Positions 17,753 through 26,855 of a DNA stretch of 64,000 nucleotides are shown piece by piece. The stretch covers positions 2,671,517 to 2,735,516 of the forward strand of contig NZ_KV917368.1 of NCBI RefSeq assembly GCF_002019605.1. The letters are read 5' to 3'. The notes beneath the pieces were generated by a model. The model was not told the origin of the DNA and searched no databases. It was given only the letters and a program-made list of their open reading frames with translations. Each line of letters begins with the position of its first letter. Position 1 is the stretch's first letter. The DNA comes from Alkalihalobacterium alkalinitrilicum. GTDB lineage: Bacteria; Bacillota; Bacilli; Bacillales; Bacillaceae_F. Both the position numbers and the translations under genes were made by a program.

Positions 17753-20176
17753 TTGACTGCTCTACACTGGGCTACAATTGCACCATTTTTACTAGCCATT
17801 CTTGTTCCATTTCTTTATAAGTATATTCGAAGCATACATACAGGCTGGTTTGTACTTGCATTACCTGTTTTTCTCTTTATTTATTTCATTCAGTTTCTCC
17901 CGGTGACATCGAATGGGAACGTAGTAACGCATACAGTTCCTTGGGTACCTTCTTTAGGCATTAATTTTACCGTCTATGTTGATGGACTCAGCTTGCTATT
18001 CTTACTCTTAATTACAGGAATAGGGGCTCTCGTCGTTCTCTACTCCATCTATTATTTGTCCAAGAAAACTGAATCGCTTAACAATTTTTATGTTTATTTA
18101 TTAATGTTTATGGGTGCGATGCTTGGGGTTGTTATTTCGGACAATTTAATCGTATTGTATGTATTTTGGGAACTTACAAGTTTAGCATCATCTCTATTAA
18201 TTAGTTATTGGTTCCATCGTGAAAAGTCAATCTACGGTGCCCAAAAATCGATGCTTATTACCGTATTTGGTGGATTTGCAATGCTAGGTGGATTCTCACT
18301 TCTTTACGTGATGACAAACACGTTTAGTATCCGAGAAATCATCGACCAAGCAGCAGTCATTGCAAATGATCCACTAATCATTCCAGCAATGCTTCTCGTT
18401 CTTTTAGGAGCTTTCACCAAATCAGCACAGTTTCCATTTCACATTTGGTTACCAGATGCGATGGAAGCACCAACACCTGTAAGTGCATACCTACACTCAG
18501 CAACGATGGTTAAAGCAGGAATTTATCTTGTAGCACGTTTAACACCTGTTTTCGGTGGACTTGCCGAATGGTTTTGGATTATTTCAGCGTTCGGGATATT
18601 CACCTTATTGTGGGGATCCGTCTCTGCTGTTCGTCAAAAGGACTTAAAGTCAATACTAGCCTATTCAACGATCAGCCAACTCGGATTAATTATGTCATTA
18701 CTTGGGTTAGGTTCCGCTTCTTTATATTATGGAGTTGGTTCAGAAGAAGGACTATACTACTCCGCAGCGGTGTTAGCAGCCGTATTTCATCTCATTAATC
18801 ATGCCACCTTTAAAGGTGGGCTATTCATGGCCGTTGGAATCATCGACCATGAAACTGGGACTCGAGATATAAGAAAACTCGGGGGATTAATGGCGATTAT
18901 GCCAATTACTTTTACAATCTCTTTAATTGGTCTCGCTGCGATGGCAGGACTTCCGCCTTTAAACGGCTTCTTAAGTAAAGAGATGTTCTTTACAGGACTT
19001 CTTAGAGCTTCTGAATTAGATATCTTCAATATGCAAACATGGGGATTACTCTTCCCAGTTTTCGGTTGGATAGCAAGTGTGTTTACGTTTGTTTATTGTA
19101 CGATCATGTTATTTAGAACCTTTACAGGGAAATTCAAACCTGAAAATTTCGACGTCAAACATGTGCATGAAGCACCAATTGGTATGTTAATTAGTCCAAT
19201 TATCTTAGTTTCATTAGTCATTATCTTTGGTTTCTTCCCGAACTTACTGGCTTACACCCTAATTGAACCTGCAATGGCAGCGATTCTTCCAGGGTTATTA
19301 GAAGAAGGACAACGTTTTTATGTCAATATCTATCATTGGCACGGCTTTAATACCGAATTATGGATGACAATTGGAGTCATTGCGATTGGGGTCCTCATCT
19401 TTTTAACTGCAAGAAAATGGATGCAATTAAATATCTATTTACGGGAGCGCGATCCTCTTAACTATTTCTACGATCAAGGGTTAGTAGGCTTAATCAAAGG
19501 TTCAACGAAAGTAACTAAAATTCAAATGACGGGTTTATTACGTGATTATTTTGCGTATATGATTACATTTATGATCCTTGTACTTGGTTACACATCAATA
19601 AGATATGATGTATTTACAATTGATACAACGAATGTGGCTGTCATATCGCCGTATATGTGGGTGATAACGATTGTATTTATTGCAGCAACGTTATCCGTTC
19701 CATTTATTAATCACCGTATTACATCCATTATTATCGTAGGGATTATAGGCTATTTACTTGCATTATTCTTTGCCGTATTTAGAGCTCCAGATTTAGTCTT
19801 AACTCAGCTACTCGTCGAAACGGTAATGGTCGTTTTACTATTACTTTCGTTTTACCATTTACCAGAGCTTCGAAAAGAAAAGTTCACCCCTCGTTTCAAT
19901 GGAGTGAATTTAATGATCTCAATAGGAGTTGGTGTACTCGTTACAGCAATTGCTTTCAGTGCATTTGCATTAAGCAATACTAACGGTCTAACGCCAATCT
20001 CTGAATACTTTATTGAAAATTCCTACACTCTAGCAGCAGGTAAAAACATGGTTAACGTCATCTTAGTTGACTTCCGTGGTCTTGATACATTGCTAGAAGT
20101 ACTCGTACTTGGAATTGCGGCTCTTGGTGTTGTTACATTAATTAAATTACGTATGACGGGGAGGGAAGATGTATGA
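17753..20176 (+). CDS. mrpA: Na+/H+ antiporter Mrp subunit A
   Basis: The 807-residue protein starts with TTG at 17753 behind AAGGAGGT. It is the largest Mrp subunit, related to respiratory complex I subunit NuoL. About twenty hydrophobic segments are visible, with the conserved proton-channel lysine block KSAQFPFHIWLPDAMEAPTPVSAYLHSATMVKAGIY and the C-terminal MrpA/MrpB-type extension from about residue 620. Mrp complexes exchange cytoplasmic Na+ for protons and support growth at high pH and salt. It is the first of seven tightly spaced genes. Confidence 0.96.
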   Translation: MTALHWATIAPFLLAILVPFLYKYIRSIHTGWFVLALPVFLFIYFIQFLPVTSNGNVVTHTVPWVPSLGINFTVYVDGLSLLFLLLITGIGALVVLYSIYYLSKKTESLNNFYVYLLMFMGAMLGVVISDNLIVLYVFWELTSLASSLLISYWFHREKSIYGAQKSMLITVFGGFAMLGGFSLLYVMTNTFSIREIIDQAAVIANDPLIIPAMLLVLLGAFTKSAQFPFHIWLPDAMEAPTPVSAYLHSATMVKAGIYLVARLTPVFGGLAEWFWIISAFGIFTLLWGSVSAVRQKDLKSILAYSTISQLGLIMSLLGLGSASLYYGVGSEEGLYYSAAVLAAVFHLINHATFKGGLFMAVGIIDHETGTRDIRKLGGLMAIMPITFTISLIGLAAMAGLPPLNGFLSKEMFFTGLLRASELDIFNMQTWGLLFPVFGWIASVFTFVYCTIMLFRTFTGKFKPENFDVKHVHEAPIGMLISPIILVSLVIIFGFFPNLLAYTLIEPAMAAILPGLLEEGQRFYVNIYHWHGFNTELWMTIGVIAIGVLIFLTARKWMQLNIYLRERDPLNYFYDQGLVGLIKGSTKVTKIQMTGLLRDYFAYMITFMILVLGYTSIRYDVFTIDTTNVAVISPYMWVITIVFIAATLSVPFINHRITSIIIVGIIGYLLALFFAVFRAPDLVLTQLLVETVMVVLLLLSFYHLPELRKEKFTPRFNGVNLMISIGVGVLVTAIAFSAFALSNTNGLTPISEYFIENSYTLAAGKNMVNVILVDFRGLDTLLEVLVLGIAALGVVTLIKLRMTGREDV

Positions 20177-20598
20177 GGACCAACAATGTAATGCTTCACA
20201 CGATTACACGAATTGTAACCTTCATTATTCTTGTCTTCTCGGTCTACTTGTTCTTTGCTGGGCATAACAATCCTGGCGGTGGATTTATCGGTGGACTAAT
20301 GACTGCAAGTGCTTTGTTACTAATGTATCTTGGATTTGATATGAAGACTGTCAAAAAGGCTATCCCGTTTAATTTTACGCATATGATTGCGTTTGGATTG
20401 TTAATCTCGATCATAACAGGATTTGGCAGCATGCTTTTTGGCTTTCCATTTTTAACTCAGTTTGATCAATATGTGACGATCCCGCTTCTAGGTGAGTTTC
20501 ACTTAACAACTGCACTCCCGTTTGATTTAGGAATTTACCTAGTCGTAGTTGGGATTGCACTCTTAATTATTTTAACAATTGCGGAGGATGATGCTTAA
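20173..20598 (+). CDS. mrpB: Na+/H+ antiporter Mrp subunit B
   Basis: This 141-residue membrane protein overlaps mrpA by 4 bp. The motif FAGHNNPGGGFIGGLMTASALLLMYLGFD is the MnhB/MrpB signature. It has four hydrophobic segments. It is a structural part of the Mrp complex, and its overlap with both neighbours points to coupled translation. Confidence 0.95.
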   Translation: MRTNNVMLHTITRIVTFIILVFSVYLFFAGHNNPGGGFIGGLMTASALLLMYLGFDMKTVKKAIPFNFTHMIAFGLLISIITGFGSMLFGFPFLTQFDQYVTIPLLGEFHLTTALPFDLGIYLVVVGIALLIILTIAEDDA

Positions 20599-20936
20599 TG
20601 GAAATTTTAATGTCCATCACAGTTGGTGTCCTCTTTATGGTCGGAACGTATTTAATCCTGACGAAAAGTTTACTACGAGTTATCTTAGGTTTGATGCTCC
20701 TTTCGCACGGTGCACATTTATTACTACTCACTATGGCAGGATTAAAAAGAGGAGCTCCTCCTTTACTAGGACAAGAAGCTCCCTTTTATGCCGACCCGCT
20801 TCCACAAGCGCTAATATTAACAGCCATTGTAATTAGTTTCGGTGTAACGGCATTTTTACTCGTATTAGCTTATCGAACATATAAAGAGCACAAAACTGAT
20901 GATTTAGATAAATTAAGGGGAACTGGCGATGAATAA
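20598..20936 (+). CDS. mrpC: Na+/H+ antiporter Mrp subunit C
   Basis: The 112-residue NuoK-like protein has three transmembrane helices and the conserved ADPLPQALILTAIVISFGVTAF block. It overlaps the last base of mrpB and the first codons of mrpD. Confidence 0.95.
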   Translation: MEILMSITVGVLFMVGTYLILTKSLLRVILGLMLLSHGAHLLLLTMAGLKRGAPPLLGQEAPFYADPLPQALILTAIVISFGVTAFLLVLAYRTYKEHKTDDLDKLRGTGDE

Positions 20937-22410
20937 TTTAGTAATATTACCAATATTAATACCATTTATCATCGGAACTGTACTCATTTTATTTGCGAAA
21001 TACCACACGCTTCAACGCGTCATTAGTGGGATAACCGTTTTTGCTCTTCTTGGTATATCGATTTATTTAGCCATCTTTGTTTATCAAGAAGGAATATTAA
21101 CGTTAGAACTAGGTGATTGGCCAGCACCATTTGGTATCATACTAGTTGCGGATATGTTTGCAACGATGATGGTCATTCTTTCAAGTATTGTAGGGCTTGT
21201 ATGTTTATTTTTTGCCTTTCAAACAATTTCAAGTGAACGTGAAAAGTTCTTCTTTTACCCTTTCTACTTCTTCCTTTTAACAGGGGTAAATGGTGCCTTT
21301 TTAACAGGTGACTTGTTTAACTTGTTCGTATTCTTCGAAGTTATGTTAATCGCTTCGTATATTCTAATTGTTATTGGTGGTACGAAATATCAACTACGTG
21401 AATCTTTAAAATATGTAGCTATTAATATATTCGCCTCCATTTTGTTCATTGTCGGTGTCGCTTATATATATGCGGCAACAGGAACATTAAATATGGCAGA
21501 TTTAGCGGTAAAGGTTGCACTCTTAGAGCAACAAGGTGTATTGAACGTCATTGCAATTCTCTTTTTAATTGTATTTGCAATGAAAGGAGCACTATTCCCG
21601 CTCTATTTCTGGCTACCACGTTCCTACTACGGTCCACCTGCAGCAATTGCTGCCTTATTCGGTGGCTTATTAACAAAAGTAGGAATGTATGCGATCATTC
21701 GCATGTTTACATTAATTTTCAATCATGATCCTGGCTTTACACATACGGTCATTTTAATCCTAGCAGGATTAACAATGTTCTTTGGTGTATTAGGAGCTGT
21801 ATCGCAATTCGATTTCAAACGAATTCTCTCTTATCACATCATTAGTCAGGTTGGTTACATGGTAATGGGTCTCGGTATCTTTACTCCACTTGCAATTGCA
21901 GGTGCGATCTATTATATCGCTCATCATATTATCGTAAAAGCTGCACTATTCCTCTTTGCAGGGGCTACGCAAAAGCTAACAGGAACGACGAACTTAAAAG
22001 AGATGGGTGGAATATTAAAAACACATCCATTACTTTCGTGGCTGTTTTTCATTTCAGCTATATCACTAGCTGGAATTCCACCACTGAGTGGGTTCTTTAG
22101 TAAATTTGCACTCATCTTAGCAGGCTTCCAAGAAGAACGGTATATCATTGTAACCGTTGCGTTAATTGTTGGTCTATTAACTCTCTTCTCGATGTTGAAA
22201 ATCTTTATCTATGCTTTCTGGGGAGAGCAAAAGATGACTGAAAAGCAAGCAAAACAGAAAGTTGGAAAATTACTTCTCCCTATCGTACCATTAGTCATTT
22301 TAACCGTAGTGTTGGGCTTTTTCGCAGAACCGATCTTCTCGTATTCATTAGAAGTCGCAGAAGAGCTTTTAGACCCATCGATTTATATTAATTCTGTACT
22401 TAAGGAGTAG
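20929..22410 (+). CDS. mrpD: Na+/H+ antiporter Mrp subunit D
   Basis: The 493-residue NuoM/N-like antiporter subunit has about fourteen hydrophobic segments. The key proton-pathway elements are visible: the glutamate in FVFFEVMLIASYIL near residue 137 and the lysine in FAMKGALFPLYFWLP near residue 219. MrpD acts with MrpA in ion exchange. It is intact and of normal length. Confidence 0.95.
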   Translation: MNNLVILPILIPFIIGTVLILFAKYHTLQRVISGITVFALLGISIYLAIFVYQEGILTLELGDWPAPFGIILVADMFATMMVILSSIVGLVCLFFAFQTISSEREKFFFYPFYFFLLTGVNGAFLTGDLFNLFVFFEVMLIASYILIVIGGTKYQLRESLKYVAINIFASILFIVGVAYIYAATGTLNMADLAVKVALLEQQGVLNVIAILFLIVFAMKGALFPLYFWLPRSYYGPPAAIAALFGGLLTKVGMYAIIRMFTLIFNHDPGFTHTVILILAGLTMFFGVLGAVSQFDFKRILSYHIISQVGYMVMGLGIFTPLAIAGAIYYIAHHIIVKAALFLFAGATQKLTGTTNLKEMGGILKTHPLLSWLFFISAISLAGIPPLSGFFSKFALILAGFQEERYIIVTVALIVGLLTLFSMLKIFIYAFWGEQKMTEKQAKQKVGKLLLPIVPLVILTVVLGFFAEPIFSYSLEVAEELLDPSIYINSVLKE

Positions 22411-22415
22411 TTGCT

Positions 22416-22892
22416 ATGGCTTTTCAAATCTTATTAAATGTCGTGCTTGCTTTTATATGGGCTTTCTTACAAAATAGCTATACTTTTGTCGACTTCTTCA
22501 TAGGGTATCTCGTGGGTTTATTGATATTATTTGTTTTAAGGCGATTTCTTAAGTTTGATTTTTACTTCAGACGTGTCGTCGCGGTCATCAAACTCATCTT
22601 ACTCTTTAGTAAAGAGTTGATATTAGCCAACTGGGATGTTATTAAAATTGTGTTGAGTCCAAAAATGGACATTCAGCCTGGAATTATAGCAGTTCCCACT
22701 AAGCTCAAAACAGAATGGGAGCTAACGTTACTCGCTTCTTTGATCTCATTAACACCAGGAACGTTATCAATGGATTTTTCAGATGACAATAAAATTCTTT
22801 ATATTCATTCAATCCACGTTCCTGATAAAGACGAGATGATTAAACAAATACACAATACGTTTGAAAAAGCCATCATGGAGGTGACTCATTGA
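22416..22892 (+). CDS. mrpE: Na+/H+ antiporter Mrp subunit E
   Basis: The 158-residue protein has two N-terminal hydrophobic segments and the MnhE signatures SKELILANWDVIKIVL and SLISLTPGTLSMD. It begins 5 bp after mrpD and overlaps mrpF by 4 bp. Confidence 0.94.
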   Translation: MAFQILLNVVLAFIWAFLQNSYTFVDFFIGYLVGLLILFVLRRFLKFDFYFRRVVAVIKLILLFSKELILANWDVIKIVLSPKMDIQPGIIAVPTKLKTEWELTLLASLISLTPGTLSMDFSDDNKILYIHSIHVPDKDEMIKQIHNTFEKAIMEVTH

Positions 22893-23173
22893 TGCTACAA
22901 ACTGTATTACAGATTGTTCTCATCATCATGTCCATTTCACTTTTCGTTTGCTTTATTCGTGCGATTATTGGACCTACGATGTCAGACCGTATAGTTGCTT
23001 TAGATACGTTCGGAATTAATTTAATTGGCTTTGTTGGAATTTTAATGATTATTCAAGAAACAACCGCCTATGCAGAAATTGTTCTAGTCCTCGGTATTCT
23101 TGCTTTTGTCGGTTCCATTGCACTAGCCAAGTTCTTAGAAAGGGGTGTTGTTTTTGATCGAGATAATAATTAG
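22889..23173 (+). CDS. mrpF: Na+/H+ antiporter Mrp subunit F
   Basis: The 94-residue protein has three helices and the typical block RAIIGPTMSDRIVALDTFGIN. It belongs to the Mrp complex. Its last codons overlap the start region of mrpG. Confidence 0.95.
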   Translation: MMLQTVLQIVLIIMSISLFVCFIRAIIGPTMSDRIVALDTFGINLIGFVGILMIIQETTAYAEIVLVLGILAFVGSIALAKFLERGVVFDRDNN

Positions 23174-23516
23174 TGTCTTCGCCTTAATAGGAGGCCTTCT
23201 CAGCCTATTAGGAGCCATCGGTATGATCCGATTTCCCGATGTATACGGACGATTACACGCAGCCACTAAGAGTGCAACATTAGGCGTTATTTTAATCATG
23301 ACAGCAACCTTCTTATTCTTTCTGCTTTATGAGCAACTGTTTGTTGCAAAAGTCTTATTAACGATCCTTTTCGTATTCTTAACCGCACCTCTTGCTGGGC
23401 AGATGATGTCAAGATCCGCCTATCGCACTGGTGTCCCACTATGGGAAAAAAGCATTCAAGACGATTTAAAAGCAAAAATGGACAAAGACAAGAAAAAAGT
23501 GAAAGCAAAAAGCTAA
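23154..23516 (+). CDS. mrpG: Na+/H+ antiporter Mrp subunit G
   Basis: The MnhG/PhaG-type protein has three helices and the signature GAIGMIRFPDVYGRLHAATKSATLG. I place the start at TTG 23154 (120 residues), eight bases after AAAGGGG; GTG 23145 and TTG 23148 are in frame but lie too close to the ribosome site. The C-terminus is a lysine-rich cytoplasmic tail. It is the last gene of the operon. Confidence 0.92.
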   Translation: MIEIIISVFALIGGLLSLLGAIGMIRFPDVYGRLHAATKSATLGVILIMTATFLFFLLYEQLFVAKVLLTILFVFLTAPLAGQMMSRSAYRTGVPLWEKSIQDDLKAKMDKDKKKVKAKS

Positions 23517-23542
23517 AGGGGATCACTCCTTTAGCTTTTTTT
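23507..23542 (+). terminator. Terminator of the mrp operon
   Basis: AAAAGCTAAAGG pairs with CCTTTAGCTTTTT around a short loop, with seven T following. The stem overlaps the last codons of mrpG. Confidence 0.9.
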
Positions 23543-23625
23543 GTTGCACTTATTAATAGGATGTAGTAGTAGTAGTGGAGAAAGATTCGATAATTGGTTG
23601 GGTCGTAGGTTGCTATTAGGTTATT

Positions 23626-23790
23626 TCCGTTTTAGTGACCGTTTCGTATTTGTTTTAGATTTACGGGCTTTATTTCAACTCCTTGCGTTCCCGTTTCTCA
23701 TAGTTTTATGATTTACGGGATCTATTCAACTCCTTTGATTTACCTTTATAACTTCATGTCAATCTATTTCTCCTTAATGTCACTTTAGCG
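23626..23790. repeat. Degenerate repeat array of about 52-bp period
   Basis: GATTTACGGG is followed by TTTATTTCAACTCCTT in the first unit (from 23658) and by TCTATTCAACTCCTT in the second (from 23710), exactly 52 bp apart. A more decayed third unit follows (GATTTACC at 23738, AGCGGGC at 23787). The gap between mrpG and glcF (412 bp) shows no gene. The units resemble those at 30724-30897. Confidence 0.6.
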
Positions 23791-23884
23791 GGCTTCCATA
23801 CACACTGCATGTTTTAGAAAAGTTATAGTGTATAACGCACCGCTTTTATTATTTTGATCTCCTTTTCTACACAAAACAAAAAAC

Positions 23885-23906
23885 TGATCGCTATCGTGAG
23901 TGATCA
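23885..23906 (-). terminator. Probable terminator of glcF
   Basis: On the minus strand TGATCACT pairs with AGCGATCA (one G-T pair) around six bases and is followed by GTTTTTTGTTTTG. It lies 23 bp after the glcF stop. Confidence 0.65.
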
Positions 23907-23928
23907 TTTCTTCGTTCATAAAATTATT

Positions 23929-25260
23929 TTAATTTTGTTCAGCAAACTTCACCGCTTCGGCTAATAAATCGACGATATGAACGGCACGGACTTCTTTCGT
24001 TAACTTTTCACGTTCTACGCCCGCTTTCATTTGTAGTAAACAGCCTGGGTTGGCGGTTACGATCGTTTGTGCTTTTGTATATTTCGCTTGTTCCATTTTA
24101 TAATCTAAAATATCATTTGCCATGTCGGGTTGCACAATATTATAAATCCCCGCAGATCCACAGCAATGATCCGCATCTTTCATTTCTTTGAACGCGACAC
24201 CATCAATCGATTGCAACAGTATACGTGGAGCTGAAGCTGTTTTCATGACGTTTCGTAGATGGCATGAGTCTTGATACGTCACCACTTGTTCAGGGAGCTT
24301 CATCGCAGGCATTCCAACTTCCACTAAGATTTCAGAAATATCTTTCACACTTCTCGCAAAAGCTCTCGCTCGGTCAACCCACTCGGGTTCATCTTTTAAA
24401 AGATGATCGTATTCAACGAGGAGCGCCCCACATCCACCTGCATTGGAAATAATATAATCGATTTGTTCATTTTCAAAAGCAATAATATTTTTCTTTGCCA
24501 TCGCTTTTGCTTGATCTTTTTCACCACTATGGGCATGAAGGGCACCACAACAACCTTGGTTTTGCGGGATTACCACTTCACAGCCCGCTTTCTTCAACAA
24601 AAATAACGTCGAGTCATTGGTCTCCATGAACATCGTGTCCATTAAGCAGCCTGAGAAAAAGGCGACACGTTTTTTCTTAATACCTTCCGCTTCAACATGC
24701 ATTGGACGGTTTTTCATTGCTTTAGGTGACGGGATTCGCGGTAGAACTTTCTCCATCGTTGCCATACTACCTGGCATTAACTTAAGAATGTTTGTTGTTT
24801 GAACCACTTTTTGGACACCTGAATTTTGATAAAACCAAATTAGATTATTTAACGAACGCATTCGGTTTTGGTACGGAAACAATTGTTCAAACACTGTTTT
24901 TCTAATCACACGAACAGGGAAGCTATGTTTTTTCGTTGCATTTAAAATGTCACGCGCCTCTTCTAGTAAGTGCCCATATTTAACTCCAGAAGGACAAGCC
25001 GTTTCACAAGCACGACATCCTAAACATAAATTTAATTGCTTTTCAAAATCTTCGTCTGGTTCCATTTTCCCGTCAACGACAGCTTTCATTAACGCAATCC
25101 GACCGCGCGGGGAAGCTGCTTCATTTTGATCATCGCTGTAGGTCGGGCAAGTGGGTAAACAAAAACCACAGCGCATACAGTTTAACAGTTCATCATAATC
25201 CATTCGCTTTTGAAATTCGACGACGGTTTGTTGTTTTTGTTGCTCGGTTAATTTACTCAT
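23929..25260 (-). CDS. glcF: Glycolate oxidase iron-sulfur subunit
   Basis: The 443-residue protein has two 4Fe-4S motifs near the N-terminus (CMRCGFCLPTCP and CLGCRACETACPSG) and two CCG domains (SGCLMDTMF...QGCCGALHAHSG and SCHLRN...DHCCGSAGIYN). It matches GlcF/YsfD, which passes electrons from the flavoprotein GlcD during oxidation of glycolate or a related 2-hydroxy acid. It overlaps glcD by 4 bp, and no glcE is present, as in B. subtilis ysfCD. The substrate is inferred from homology only. Confidence 0.9.
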   Translation of the reverse strand: MSKLTEQQKQQTVVEFQKRMDYDELLNCMRCGFCLPTCPTYSDDQNEAASPRGRIALMKAVVDGKMEPDEDFEKQLNLCLGCRACETACPSGVKYGHLLEEARDILNATKKHSFPVRVIRKTVFEQLFPYQNRMRSLNNLIWFYQNSGVQKVVQTTNILKLMPGSMATMEKVLPRIPSPKAMKNRPMHVEAEGIKKKRVAFFSGCLMDTMFMETNDSTLFLLKKAGCEVVIPQNQGCCGALHAHSGEKDQAKAMAKKNIIAFENEQIDYIISNAGGCGALLVEYDHLLKDEPEWVDRARAFARSVKDISEILVEVGMPAMKLPEQVVTYQDSCHLRNVMKTASAPRILLQSIDGVAFKEMKDADHCCGSAGIYNIVQPDMANDILDYKMEQAKYTKAQTIVTANPGCLLQMKAGVEREKLTKEVRAVHIVDLLAEAVKFAEQN

Positions 25261-26672
25261 CTCTGCACAACCACCCGCTTCTTCGTTTCTTTTGCAAACA
25301 CTTTTCCTGGATTCATAATGTTGTTTGGATCAAAGGCTAATTTCAATGTTTTCATCGCATTAACGCCTTCTTCACCGAGCTTCCACGCCAAGTATGGCGC
25401 TTTCATGACACCGACACCATGTTCACCTGTAATCGTGCCGCCTAACTCAATCGCTTTTGCAAAAATATCGGCAAATGCTTCTTCTACACGTTCTATTTCT
25501 TCTTTGTTTCTCGCATCGGTCATACATGTCGGGTGCAAGTTTCCGTCGCCAGCATGGCCAAATGTACAAATTTCCACTCCATGTTTGGCGGCAATTTCAT
25601 CAATCGCTTTCACCATTTCCGCGATTTTCGAACGAGGAACGGTCGCATCTTCTAAGATCGTCGTCGGCTTTTTACGCGCCAAAGCCGAAAGTGCCGCACG
25701 TCTTGCGGTCGCAAGTGCTAACCCTTCTTCTGCCGTCTGAGCGATTTGCACCGATTTGGCTTGATTTTCCCGACAAATGTCTGCGATCTTATCAATATCA
25801 CGCTCTACGACTTCACGAGGGCCATCTTGTTCAATTAAAAGAACAGCACCTACATCAGTTGGTAAGCCAATTTTTGCAAAATCTTCAACCACTTCTAACG
25901 TACTTTGGTCCATAAATTCGAGCGTTGCTGGAATAATTCGATTGGCAATAATCGACGAAACAGCCGCTCCTGCCTCTTCTAAGCTGTCAAATAGCGCTAA
26001 CATCGTCTTTTTGGCTTCGGGGATAGGAATGAGCTTTAACGTCGCTTCTGTAATGATCCCAAGCGTTCCTTCTGCCCCAACCATCAATCTTGTAAAGTCA
26101 TAGCCAGCCACGTCTTTGGCGAGCTTTCCTCCAGTTCGAATAACATCTCCATTTGGTAAGACGACTTCTAACGCAATCACATAATCACGAGTTACTCCAT
26201 ATTTTAGGCCACGAAGCCCACCTGAATTTTCATTAATGTTTCCGCCGATCGTCGAAATTTTCATCGAGCTTGGGTCTGGTGGATAAAATAATCCTTTTTC
26301 CTCAACCGCGTTAATCATATCTAATGTAATCACACCAGGCTGTACCGTAACCGTTAAATTTTCTTCATCAATTTCCAGTATGTCTTTCATATACGTAAAC
26401 AGCATCACGATACCACCTTCTAGTGGACATGTTCCTGCACAAAGATTCGTACCTGAGCCACGGGGAACGATTGGTACTTTGTATTCGTTACATACCTTTA
26501 CAATGGCTTGAACTTCTTGCGTATTTCTCGGCTTAATAACCGCATCTGGCATGGCTTGATAATTCGGTGTCGCATCATATGAATACACAAGTAAGCTTTC
26601 CTGCGAGTCTAATAGATTTTTAGTGCCTACAATTTGGACTAGCTTTTCTTTTACCTCAGCGCTTAACATCAA
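25257..26672 (-). CDS. glcD: Glycolate oxidase FAD-binding subunit
   Basis: The 471-residue FAD-linked oxidase has the PCMH-type FAD domain (IVPRGSGTNLCAGTCPLEGGIV, PDPSSMKISTIGGNINENSGG) and the C-terminal block FGHAGDGNLHPTC followed by GTITGEHGVG. It oxidises a 2-hydroxy acid, probably glycolate. It is followed by glcF in the same operon. The next gene upstream is the CdaR-type regulator, as in the B. subtilis ysfB-ysfC-ysfD group. Confidence 0.92.
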   Translation of the reverse strand: MMLSAEVKEKLVQIVGTKNLLDSQESLLVYSYDATPNYQAMPDAVIKPRNTQEVQAIVKVCNEYKVPIVPRGSGTNLCAGTCPLEGGIVMLFTYMKDILEIDEENLTVTVQPGVITLDMINAVEEKGLFYPPDPSSMKISTIGGNINENSGGLRGLKYGVTRDYVIALEVVLPNGDVIRTGGKLAKDVAGYDFTRLMVGAEGTLGIITEATLKLIPIPEAKKTMLALFDSLEEAGAAVSSIIANRIIPATLEFMDQSTLEVVEDFAKIGLPTDVGAVLLIEQDGPREVVERDIDKIADICRENQAKSVQIAQTAEEGLALATARRAALSALARKKPTTILEDATVPRSKIAEMVKAIDEIAAKHGVEICTFGHAGDGNLHPTCMTDARNKEEIERVEEAFADIFAKAIELGGTITGEHGVGVMKAPYLAWKLGEEGVNAMKTLKLAFDPNNIMNPGKVFAKETKKRVVVQR

Positions 26673-26786
26673 ATTCCTCCTACAAAAATATAGAATGAGA
26701 GCACAACGAGAAAATTCATATACCTTCCATATGTACTCATTTTATCATGTCAACAGTTCATTCTTTAGTTATTCTAAGTATAAAAA

Positions 26787-26838
26787 AATAATCCTCATTG
26801 GACTATGTGTAAAGATACAAAGTTAAATGAGGATTATT
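26787..26838. terminator. 13-bp inverted repeat between cdaR-type gene and glcD
   Basis: AATAATCCTCATT (26787-26799) is exactly complementary to AATGAGGATTATT (26826-26838), with a 26-nt loop. On the minus strand the stem is followed by TTTTTTATAC. It probably terminates the psd-regulator transcript. Confidence 0.7.
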
Positions 26839-26855
26839 ACTTGTTTTTTGTAGGA

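Noticed and set aside
20579..20836. 85-codon frame overlapping mrpB and mrpC
   Set aside because: It is out of frame with two conserved Mrp subunits and its sequence is not membrane-like or family-like.
25318..26103. Plus-strand open frames of 108-152 codons opposite glcD
   Set aside because: They lie antisense to a well-supported gene, have no ribosome sites and no recognisable protein features.
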